From contig WMCF01000031.1 in NCBI GenBank assembly GCA_009792885.1, positions 974,222 to 1,038,221 of the forward strand: a DNA stretch of 64,000 nucleotides, in the 5' to 3' direction. Shown here piece after piece: positions 24,290 to 35,650 of this stretch. Made by a program: the position numbers and the translations under genes. Source of the DNA: Eremophila alpestris peregrina (lineage: Eukaryota; Chordata; Aves; Passeriformes; Alaudidae). The notes beneath the pieces were generated by a model. The model did no database searches and was not told the origin of the DNA. It worked only from the letters and a program-made list of their open reading frames with translations. Each line of letters opens with the position of its first letter. The stretch's first letter is position 1.

Positions 24290-27200
24290 GAGATTGGGTC
24301 AGACCGATTTTTTTCAGCTGACAAGGGGGAGCCAGGCAGAAATAAAGAAAGAAAATAACCATGAGGGCAAAAGGGGAAAACAAAGAATGGGGAATGAAGG
24401 TAAGGAAGGAAAAATAAAAATAAAAGGATTGCTGGAGAGTGGGAATAGAGAGCAAGCTAATATATTTGATGAAAATGCAACATTAGCAAGCACAGTGTGA
24501 TTTGACAAGTGTGAACAAGCCTCCACCAATGTTAAAAAGCACTACATCTGGCAATGTGTCAATGTTTAAGCAGCACTTTCCTTCTCCTTCCCATGCTGGG
24601 ATTCTGCATCCTTGATATTCCCTCAGATCCACTTCTAAGCTGCTTAGGTCTACAGGAATACGTTTGTAGAGGTGGATTGGACAGAGAGCAGATATAAATT
24701 TGGAGTAATTACAGTCACTATCATTCTCTCTCTCCCCAGGTTACCTCGTTACGAAGGAAAAGATCAGCAAAATATTGTGAAATGCTGATATTCATCCAAA
24801 CATGGGGAATCATTTAAAACAGGAACGTTGGGGTTAACCATATGGCATTTAACCTGCCTATCCCCTTGTGCATATTCCTTTTACTCCAGCAAATATATGG
24901 CAATGAGATCACTTGTCTTTCGAAATACAGCAACAGTGCTGGGGCACTGAATTCAGCAGCTGCAGAATCTTAACCAGGGCAGGATACATATGTGAAAGGA
25001 ATTTTAAAATTTCCTCAAACAACTTTCACTCAGAACCCGTGTTGATATTTTCCTTAAGGAACTGGGCTGTGTGCAGATACACATTCAGATTGGATTGTAG
25101 GACTTGGCAGTGCATGTTATCAGTGAGCTCATACACCACACACTTGCTATTTTTATGAATCTAAAACTCCCAGATTTGCTCCATGTTAACTGTTAGCCTT
25201 TAGCAGGTTGATCCCATGTCATTCTCAGCAGGGTTTGAACATTATTCTACATTTTAACCATGCTTAATCACAACATTTTGTTCTTTTTTACCTATGGGTC
25301 CACTGGATGGATTTTACCTAGGGATCCACTGGATCCCGTACTGCAGACTCAGTACAAACTAGAGAGCTCTACATTTAATAACATAAACTACCAAATCTGT
25401 CATGAAATTCAATTTTGGAGGTATTATGGAAGCAAAATATGAATCCTCAGTGTTTCATTCTGCTCATAATAGTTCATCAATTTAAAGCAACCAAGCCTAC
25501 AGCAGCACAAACTTCCTGTTACTTGCTCCTGCAAAGCTCATACGAGCAGATTGTTGTTTCTCCTCATATGCTGAAGCATTTGGAAGCTATCAGTCTTTTG
25601 GAGGGGGAGACAAGAAAGGAAATTCCCAAGATTTTGCATGTAGGGACAAATTCAGTCCCTGATTAACAGGTGCAAGAGTTGTTGTTTTTGCCAGATTTAT
25701 TTTTGCTTCTAGCAGGACAGAGCTGAAAAATCATGGGTCTAATAAACCAGATTCATAATCTAGATAAAAACAGTTTCTTTATCCTCTGCACTCTGTGTCC
25801 CATGCTGCTAAGGAACTCTTCAAAATTCTTTTGTTTTTGACAATAAAATGGTTCTCATGGCAACACCATCTGATGTCACAGAAACAACACACGTGAGGTC
25901 ATAAATCCTTCAGAGGAAAAAATAAAATCACAAAGGGTGCTCAAAATTTTACATATCTGTGATTTGAGGTTGATATTTCCTTCTTTGTTCTGTACGGCTT
26001 GGTTTCTCTCTCTTGCCCTTCTCCTTTTTTTCCCCTAAATATTTTATTAAAGAAAAAAAAGTGGAAAGATTTGTCCCAGGAATTTCCTGTTGGCTGTTGT
26101 TCAGAAAGCAGAGAATACCAGCAATAATGTGAACAATGCAAATTTCTCCTAGGCCTGCCTGGAGCACGATTCCAAGCCCTTCTCAAAGTTGGCTGAGATT
26201 TGACAGTGCTTTGGAGAGGTTACTGGGCTCTGTAGCCAGAGGTCTGTACAGAAACATTTCAGTCTCTCTCCCTCTCCTTCCCCCTTCTCCAGGCTCCAAG
26301 TTACAGGAATCCAACAGTTCATGTTATGCAAATAAACATCCTACTACTGCACAGTGAAGAATCCTTTAAGCAAATGGATTCACAAGGGAAAAACACAAGT
26401 TTGGATGTGGGATATGATGACACTCAGGCCATGGCCAGTGTAGGGAGGGGAGTGGATGAGGTGAGACCATCAGCCAAGTATTGTGTCAGCAGTCAGTTCC
26501 AGGAGTTTAAATCCAAGAAAACCTGCAGAAAGTCAGTAGTTGGGAAATAATTTACTCACCATTTTTCCCTGCTCAGTTCTTGCCGTGCTTCCTGAAAGCC
26601 CTGTGCTGGAACCACAGGCACACAGAGACTTTTCCTCCCTTTCCCTGCCATTTTTCTCTCTCAACTATTCCCTGTTCCTCCCTGCTCCTAAGAACAAGGC
26701 AGCTCTGAAGGGGTTTCTGGAGTTAAAGTAAGGAATTAGGCAGCTCTTCGAGAATCTGCCTTCAAGAGTCAAAAGAAACATCAGCAGATTTTCAGGTCAC
26801 GTGATGAAGATTTTAAGAGCTGAATTTTTCATGTGCTTTATACATTAATGCATATTTAAGAGGACAGATGTGTTTTTCACAGCTTCCATCCAAAGATCTC
26901 AAAACATTTTTAAATAGGTTTCTAGCTTAATCTTCACTTTTTTATGAGGTAATACAAAGGATGTTCTACCAGTGAGGGAGGGATATACAAGCTCCCAGGT
27001 GGAGTATGGCAGCAAAAATAAACAAACAATACCTCGTTATCAAGTGCAAACATCCAAAACTTATCGGTCATGCTTAAGTTAGAGACTTCATTAAAAAGAA
27101 TGTACCTTTGAATTACATTTTTTCCCCAGTCTTACAGTGTACTGAGTTGCTAGTTCAGACTTTTCCCCAGCTGAGAAAACCAGAAGTGTGCCCTTTATGT

Positions 27201-29072
27201 AATGAAATAGAGTTCGCATATTTGCATTGCTTCAGGAGCTGGGACTTTTTGAAAATACAGCTATCCTGAGACTCCATAAAATCACAAGAGCTGGCAGCCC
27301 CGAGTTTTGGACAGGAAGTAATGAATGGTAATGCTTTCACTCAGAACTCCAGGGATAGGTAGAACACAATTACTAAAGTATGAATTTACACCAGGCAGTG
27401 CTTAAATATGCTCCCTGAAAAAGAAAAAAAGTCTCTTATTACCAGAAGAGGCCAAAGTCACCAGGTGTGTAATACATCATTATCAACAAATAGCTCGTAC
27501 TTCAGTGTCTCCTGGAGCTATGCAGGAGCTACAGGTCAGAACTGGCTTCAGGAATACTTTCTACTCTGCCTTTGCTTCCTGCAATGTTTGGCATTCACCT
27601 GTGAAAACACTGACTCAGAGCAGGGCAGCTTAGGAGATAACAGGATCACAGCCCAAACTCTGTGGCTGTTATACAAGAGGGATGGAGTACAGGCATGCAA
27701 TACAGACATGGAATATAGGCATGGAATGTATCCCTGATGGAGTGACCAGTGCAGATTCAACCCTGTGGCAGCCCCTCTTGAATTGTTGGAAGTTAAATCC
27801 AGTGTAACACAGAGTTGTGCCTATAGGTACAATTTTCCATTACACTTTGCCATAACAACCAAACTTCCTCAGGAGGTGACAGTGGATGGTGCTGAAGTGC
27901 TTGGCTGTGGATGTCAGAGAGCTTTGTCTGAGGTGTGGAATTCCATCCTTTGGATGTCAGCAGCAGAGGGTAACTACCAGTGATGATCTAAGAGTGCTAT
28001 ATATATTTATACCACATATGTGGTTATGGAAACCACCACAAAACTGCTGTATTTTCAAACCCATGATATAAATTTCCAACTATTATATAAAGTGGCTTTC
28101 TATTTCACTGCCAGGGTGCACTAGCCTCTTTCTATACCATTCCCAGCATAGTTACTATAGTAACTAATGCATTGCAAAAGAGAAGAAGCAGCTAAAAAAA
28201 AAGAGAAACTTTAAAACTTATGAAAACCAAAGATGGGGATTGTCTTTACAAAACCTAAAAACACACTGAAGATTGCAGGCACAGTTGTGTGGCCATTTGT
28301 TTGGAGATGCCAGCTCCATTTCACTCAGGATCTTGTCACTTGATTCACATCAAATGTTGAGCCCAACAGTTCTGTGGTCCTGAGCAGTGCAGTACCAGGC
28401 AGTCCTGGACTGCACGAAACAAAGATTTTACTCCCTTCATCAATATGCAGAACTGCAAAAATAATTTCCTCCATACCCCAATTAATACTGCAAAGCTTTC
28501 AGATCCAGGAACACTTCTATCACTTGCATCAAATGATCATCTTTAGGAGAGATGAGTGTCTGGAATCCATGAAGAGTTTAAAATTTCACATTTTCAAGTT
28601 TCATGTGCAAAGCAACTGTCTTTGGCTTTAGCAGAGCAGTGTGGGAGTGACAGATCGACACACAAAGTAACAGAAACTGTTACATAATAGCACATACTAA
28701 CGAGAAGAAACCTCAAGGGAACACAGGCTCTCTAAAGTCGGGCATTAAAGAACTTTTAAGCATCGCTTTACCTGTGTGCATGTGTATATTCATACAGTGC
28801 AGTCTGGTTTTCAACTACCACATGCAAATCTTTGTGTAAAATCATTATCTCAGCCCCAGATTCACCCTGTTGCCATTCCACAGCTACAAAAAGCAAACCA
28901 GCCGTGGGACAGTAAAACCAAATACAAGAATAGAAATTCAAGAGCTTCAACCTCATCAACATTCCCTTGCCTAAGGATATTCCTGATAAAGCCTATAGCT
29001 CACTCTCTCTGTCAGCAGCTCTCTTTCCTCAACTTTCTCTGATACTGTCTTCTCAGTAGCAAAGCCATCATC
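24290..29072. other. Non-coding stretch with motif-rich spots
   Basis: No gene recognised. Items of interest are a splice-compatible pair of open segments at 24318-24399 and from 24740, a 26-base tandem duplication at 25286-25337, an RFX X-box-like site next to a CRE-like site at 25851-25878, a TCACGTGA E-box at 26797-26804, and two perfect palindromes at 28011-28024 and 28149-28166. The rest is AT-rich and unstructured. Confidence 0.45.
25286..25337 (+). repeat. Two-copy 26-bp tandem duplication
   Basis: Two adjacent units each begin TTTTACCTA and contain TCCACTGGAT. The first spans 25286-25311 and the second 25312-25337. They differ at a few positions, so this is a small local duplication that has started to diverge. 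No function is apparent. Confidence 0.8.
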
Positions 29073-29170
29073 TGGTTGTTTTTTCTTGCTTTGGGTTTTT
29101 GGGTTTGTTTTGTTTGTTTGGGAGTTTTTTGGTGGGTTTTGTTTGTGGTTTTTTGTTTGTTTGTTTTGGT
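29073..29170 (+). repeat. T/G-rich low-complexity tract (TTTG-type)
   Basis: About 100 bases made almost only of T and G, with many TTTG, TTTTTG and GGGTTT units and no fixed period. It is open in two frames on the plus strand, giving artificial Phe/Gly/Val/Leu-rich translations that are not proteins. Confidence 0.85.
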
Positions 29171-29652
29171 CTAAATATTATCCTGTTTTCTGGAGTCTCG
29201 GTGATGCTGTCAGGAAAAGCCTCTCTCCCCATCATGTCCTCGAGGGTCATTTCAGGGATGCTTTCTGCAGCTGACATTTTCCAAACACTTTTAAGAGAAT
29301 GTGAAAAGCAGTAAAAATGGTTTCCACTAAATCTCTTGGGGCTGGATAGGTTGAGCCATCAGTTATTCAAAGGCTCTGGCAGCTGCTCCAAAGTTACATG
29401 TCAGCCACACAAGTGAACCCATTTGGCTCCAAAGCAGACAAAGAACACATGGAAAACTGCCAGCACAATCAGTTCAAGAATAAAAACATAGCAAACCAGT
29501 TGGAAATTTTTTTAAGACCTTCTTTCATTTTGCAAATATTTAGCAAACCTCAAAAAAACAAGAGAAGCTCAAAAATAAAGGGTTTGCCACTGGTTATTTG
29601 GGTTGGCTGCAGGAAAATGTGGCAATAAAGCTAAGCTTCAGCCCGTTCTAGG
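29171..29652. other. Non-coding spacer between two simple repeats
   Basis: Ordinary sequence between the T/G tract and the pentanucleotide array. No gene, CR1 or motif cluster is visible. Confidence 0.5.
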
Positions 29653-29840
29653 GAGAAGAGAAGAGAAGAGAAGAGAAGAGAAGAGAAGAGAAGAGAAGAG
29701 AAGAGAAGAGAAGAGAAGAGAAGAGAAGAGAAGAGAAGAGAAGAGANGAAGAGAAGAGAAGAGAAGAGAAGAGAAGAGAAGAGAAGAGAAGAGAAGAGAA
29801 GAGAAGAGAAGAGAAGAGAAGAGAAGAGAAGAGAAGAGAA
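29653..29840 (+). repeat. (AAGAG)n microsatellite with one ambiguous base
   Basis: About 188 bases of near-perfect AAGAG pentamers, roughly 37 units, a polypurine/polypyrimidine tract. An N at 29747 coincides with a phase change: upstream units run AAGAG in one register, and downstream of the N the register is shifted by two bases. Such tracts are hard to assemble, so the N probably marks a join or unresolved base and the true array length may differ. The long open frames on both strands (Glu/Lys/Arg-rich one way, Leu/Phe/Ser-rich the other) come only from the repeat. Confidence 0.97.
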
Positions 29841-32800
29841 ATCTCACTGAACTAATAGATGTACAAATAAACCTGGAACAACGGGGGAGGGAAGAAAACT
29901 ACACAGAAACTTGATTCTCATCCCCTTGTCTAGAAACTCATGGGAAGATCTCAGAATTTTAGAATGCAAAAACAAGAAATCGTGTTTCCTAATCAGCCAA
30001 ACTACAATACATGCAGAGCATCTAACAAAGAGTTCTAAGCTTTTCCCAGTGAACCTGGATTGACAAGTTCACCTGTATTTCTCATTCCTTTTGATTTTCT
30101 TCTTTCCCTCAATACACAGAAAAGATAGCACATACTCTTCAGACAGTCTAATATTTTTTTAATCAAAAGGAAATTAAAGAAGAGGCAATGATGTACATTC
30201 CTTCTGGGGAAAGTAGAAGCCTCATTCCTATCCTGTCTTAAAATAGCCTGATTGAACTACAATATTTGCATTACAATTCTGGGTCAGCTGCACCATGGGA
30301 TTAGGCTGCAGATCAGAGGGTTGTTTAGTTTTTATTTTCAGCCTTGTAGATTTTTCACATTATACCCATTCCCCTTCACATTCCTCCTGATATTGTATAT
30401 TGATGCAGTTTGGAACAATTGGAGAGATTTACTCCCTGGATATTTGGAGGAAGAAACAAGCCTAGGGCAGTTTTATTCATTGGAAGTGGAAATCTTTGTT
30501 GCAGAGTATCAGGTGTCAAAGTAGACAAAAGAGCCTTTGATTCTTTTCAAACATTGATTCAGATTCTGATATTGTCTACTTCTGGGTCAAAATGCAGCAT
30601 TCTTCTCCAGTACTCTGGATTTCACCTGGATTATGTAGAGGACCAAATAATGCTTATGAGGTGTCATCTGGAATAAAATTCTTTCTGTCAAGAACAACTG
30701 AACAAATGTCTACCACAGCTCAGCACAAGTTGCCAAATAATTCCACTTTCTTCCCATATTGTATGTCAACTTTCTGAATATATTCTTATCAGAACAATCT
30801 AAAAACTTATTCACTGGCAGGTCTTGGTGGCCAGTTCACATGTACAGTTGAGGCTGAGGTGTTTGGTTACCCAGCCCAGGTGCTTTCCCATTTCTCTTTA
30901 GGCAGCACTGACTCAGCAGTGCCCAGACCTTGGAAAGGCCCATCCCTAAGAGCTGCACTTCACACTCCTCTCCCATCACCTGCATGGGCAAGGAGCACAG
31001 CATTTGTTGATCACAAAGGGAATTTGAAGCATTAATTAAAACTCTTTAAAATCATTTGTTGAAAGGAGTTGCAAGAATATGAAAAATTATCTGCTAAGTA
31101 GTGAAGTAGTGAATCTTTGAGATTGAAGAGAGGCTCTAGTCCCTAATCCTGAGCAGTGCAGCAATTGAAGTATTCTAGGAATGATACTCAGTCCTAGTCA
31201 GTGGCTTTACTTCTATCATATTTCTTAGAAACGTGCTCCTCTATGCGCTGACTCAGTCAAGAACAAATTTCATAATCTCCTTTTACCTGAATAAATTACA
31301 CTCCCTTGTATCATCTTGAATGATTTATCTCCAGAGTTTTTTCCTTTGGGTTTTGTGTTGCAGATTCTGGGTTTTCTTTTGCAATCTCACTGCATTTGTG
31401 ACTTTATGAAACACTTTACATTATCAGACCATTTCTCTCTTACATTTCTCTACCAAGCTGTACCTAAAAAACCTTTTGATTTGCCTTCATGAGTCAAACC
31501 TCCAGATATTTCATGCTTTGAGTTGATGCTGATTTTTCCCTGCTTTGTAAAAATCTTTTCTTAAACTAGAATTTACACACAGATTATAATGCATACATTT
31601 TTAGGGAGAAAATCAATGGACAGGATCTGACTGGAGCAAGGAACAATCTTTCCAAGGAAAAGTTAATGTTCCTGACTGTACCACAGAAAAAGATGTTTTA
31701 TTTTCATCAGATAGTTTATCCTTATCACACCACTGTAATTTCAAAGTGACCTGATGGTGAATCTTCCTGTTCTGAGCAGTGAAAATACTTGGATTTATTT
31801 TGATAGCAAAAATATTTCCCCTTATTAGCATAAGAAATGGCCTAGACAAGGCCAAGCAGTTGATGAGCTGTAATTGCTTTCATGATTGATTCATAATCCA
31901 AGTGTATGTCCTGTTATTTTTGTTATTCCTTTGCTATCATTCCTGATATACTGATACACAGGAACCTCACTCTGATTTCTGTACCAGTGTGATCTGTCAT
32001 GCAAACAGAGGAGTGAAAAAGTGCCATCCAGTTTCAATTCTGTAGAAGATGTTTGATTTTCTGTAATAGGAAATTCTGATGAAGAAGCCAGAACATGACA
32101 CACATTCCAATGTGACACACACCAAATTGATTAAAAGCTGGCTGGCAAGCCTGAAAATGTAACAATTTGGAAAAAAGCTCCCCTTCTCACCCTGCCTGAC
32201 ACGAGTCTGCTTTGAGTGTCTCCTGGATATGTAACATATTCTACAAGAATAGAAAAGATTGGGTTTTTAAACTACCTACACCTGGACACAAACCAGCTCT
32301 CTCTCCCACTTTCCCTTCCCTTGCTCTTTGTCTCTCCCACTTACACACACACAGCTCAGACCCGAGATGGAAAAGCCCCAGTTACCTCCTCAGCAGAAAA
32401 CAGGAACAGCATTTCATGTATATTAATGAAGATGCATTAAACATCTTTTGCTGTGACTGAGCAAAACAGTGCTTGAAACCCAGAAGTTATTGAGAGGGGG
32501 AGAGAAAGAGAGCAATATAGAAACAAACACAACAGTCTGAACATGCCAAGGGCAAAGCACAGATTTTCACCTCCTTCCTGGGAGCATCTGTAATGGAGAG
32601 AGCACATCCCAAGTCTCATCAGGTTCTAGTGCTTGCTCGGAATACGAGACTCCTGAGTACTTTTTTATGGCTTAATTTTGTTTAATGTTATTGTTGCTAA
32701 TATCCACTTAGAAGCACGGAATTAAAATGGGTTTTGTTACTACTACCACCATATTTTTCTGCTTGGTGGGCTGATTATTTAGCCTTCCTTCCTAATGGCA

Positions 32801-35640
32801 CCTGAAAGGAATAGGCTGTTCAGTGCTTTTGTGCCCCAGGTTTTTCCCTGGGTGTCTCCATGCCACATTGCCCAGGGATGTTCAGTGTTACCTCACACTC
32901 CCTCTGCTGGCTCTCAGGCACTGGAGCAAAGAGACTGTTTTGATTAGGTCCTACAAGCCCCAAATGTGTTTATTATTAATTGTGTATAAAGACAGTAGTA
33001 GAATTTAAAGGAAGTTCCTGCTAGGACCATTCAGTCTTCCTTCCAAGAGACCGTTCAGGCAGTCACACCAGCTGTGGAGACAACCCAAACAGGCAACACC
33101 TCAACTGCCAGTCTCAAACTGGATGTCTTAGAATCCTATACGACCAGATTTTCCCAAAAAAGTACATTTGATGCAGCTATCAGTCACAATTATGAAAAAC
33201 TTTTGGAGCAAATCAGCAAGCAATCATTTTAAAGAGATAAATATGAAAGATGAATGATAAGCAAACCAATAGTGTGCAGAAGGAGGAGCCCAATTAATCC
33301 TGTGGATAGCATGGGAGTCCAAATTGGAAGATTCAGTCCTGCATGTCTACAAGAATATGTTGCCAACACCAAACATGATTCCTGGTGATAATACAACCCT
33401 CTTAGCCCATCACTCATGGCTCTTTTCTGTAATAACTGCGAAATTAATGCACAAGAACCAAGGATACTTTCAATCATTTTGCAGCATTATGCAAGAACCA
33501 CCTCACTATCTGCATCTCAAACACAAAGGTCTTTTTTAACCTTCCAGCTGGCCCTTCTGCTCTTCCATCAGCACATTTGACACAGCTGACAAGTTTATCT
33601 ATCTTAACTGTGCTCTCCCTAGCTCAGCAATAATTGCTGACAAGTATCTCTGCTTTCAAAACAAGCTGAACGCTGGGTTCGCTGCAAAATCGTGTCTGGA
33701 GTGGTGAAAGGATCCTGTACTCACCCAGAATCTCCTTTCCAAGAGTTTAGGTTGATTTCAGCTATTCTTCATGATCCTGCCCAGAACTGCTGTCTCTAAC
33801 AGTGAGATCAATTCTTCCCAGGCTGAGCAGAATTCCCCCCAGTTCCTCCTCCCGGCACAGGGGCCTGGGAATCTGCTGAGAGGACTACACAAGAAGCAGC
33901 CTTCCATCTCACCTTCTATTGGAACCCTCCTAATATTCTGAAGAGACCAACAATTCACTTCTGAGTTTGTTGGATCAGTATCTCAACACTGAAACAAAAG
34001 ACTCTGGAGCAAGAGATCTGAGTAGAAACCTGTTACAATATTCTCTCAGTATCTCCAGCAAAATGTAAAGACAACCTGGTGGATAAAAGAGGGAAGAGAA
34101 AGTTCAAACAGAAATACAATCAATTAACACCTTCTCATCACTCAGAACTCACACCTGTTCCTCCTAGGAGGTCTGTTTCCTAATGGTAGGGTGCAGAGAT
34201 GGGAATAGTAGGAATGGTTCAGTCCCACTGGAAGAGCAGCCACCACCTGCTCAGGGATCAGTGAGAAGGGAAAAGCTCCCAGGAGCTGGAGAAGGTGAGT
34301 GCCACAAAGAGATGTCCAGAGACAAAGGTCATGGGAATGACAAACAGACCTAGTGCATCCTGCTCAGGGCACAGCAAAATCCAGGCCTGGCACAGACCTG
34401 TTTTGAAAGATGGCACAAAGGCATTGCTGAGAAACTGCAGAGATAAACAATGAAAATAAAATATTTTAGACTCTGTCTTTTAAAATGGATGTTTTTCCTA
34501 ACTCCTTATAACAGATCCCTTATCAGATCAGAAAGAATCTTATCCCAGATCAGATCAGAAAATTTCCCCAGGATTTCTGATTTTTTTTTTTCTGATTTTC
34601 TGGGAAAATCTTGAATTATTTTGGACTTGAAGGAAAGAAACTAAAATACAGGTCCTTCTGTGTCAGTCTGAAACATCCATGTTCAGAAACTTCTCCAAAC
34701 ACCTGGGAACTTTCTGAACATTGTCCCTATTGCTGACACCTGGTGGGAGTGACACCTGACTCCTGGTAGGAGTGTCTTTACGAGAGAGTTCTGCGTGCAG
34801 TGGGAGTATGGTTTAGGATAACTAAATGTTATTAACACCAGTCAGGTTAGTATCCACTGCCTGCAGTGGCTCTCCTACAAGGTGACTTTCTGCTCTCATG
34901 AAGTGGAAGTAACACAATGCTTGGCAAAGGGCACAGAATGGCTGGGAAAAATATTAGAGATCCACAGCCACAACTCCCAAAACTGAGGACCTTTTTGTTA
35001 CCTCTCAGGCCTGAGAAGCAAATTTACCATTATACTTTGCCAAGTTTGATTTCAGTGGAGCCAAAGATGTTTCTGGTATTGTAACTTCCATCCCTTCTCT
35101 TCCAGCTGTTCACTCAGCTGGTGCCAAGTGTAAGGTAGCTGAAGACTTTGTGGTGTCTGGGATGGAGGCTTTATATTCTCCAAAATTCTGTAGTTTGCTG
35201 CAAATAAATTGGGCATGTGTGAACTGACAGATCCTTGTCTTCTTTGAGGTGGAAAAGATAAGATACCACATTTGTGAAGATCCCAAAGGTCAGCTCAGGT
35301 CTGTGTTACTTTACAGTGCAAAGCCCACATGGAAATAAAGCATGGACAGCTGGGAAATATCTCCTCAGTTCCAAGCTCCATTTTATTTAGTCATTCCAAT
35401 CAGTGCATGTGGCATCTTTGTTCCAGCAGAAATAACTCTAATGAAGAAACTATTTCAGTTAAGAAGTCTGCTTTGTCAATACTGTATTCATGACAAAGAC
35501 TCAAAAATACCCCTCAAATGAGAGATGAGAAACAGGACTGCAGTGATTGATAGCAGGTCTGGCACAGGAAAATATGTGAGGGCCAAATCAGTGTCTCAAG
35601 AAAAGTTCAAGTGCACATTTTCAGGCTGACCACTCTGTTC
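29841..35640. other. Non-coding stretch, no gene or interspersed repeat recognised
   Basis: Nearly 6 kb of AT-rich sequence without recognised repeats. Open frames are all about 90 codons or shorter with no known domain. A splice-bounded open segment lies at 34168-34294. Around 34,520-34,610 there are several ATCAGA and TCTGAT blocks forming small direct and inverted repeats around a T-tract. No gene call is supported. Confidence 0.55.
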
Positions 35641-35650
35641 TAGTACTTAA

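Noticed and set aside
29603..29914. Glu/Lys/Arg-rich open frame of 103 codons (and a Leu/Phe/Ser-rich one on the other strand)
   Set aside because: Made entirely by the AAGAG microsatellite, which has no stops in several frames and contains an N. Not a protein.
33722..33798. Minus-strand exon-like segment with donor reading TGG/GTGAGTAC
   Set aside because: All three frames contain stops and the acceptor is mediocre. It could only be a non-coding exon and has no other support.
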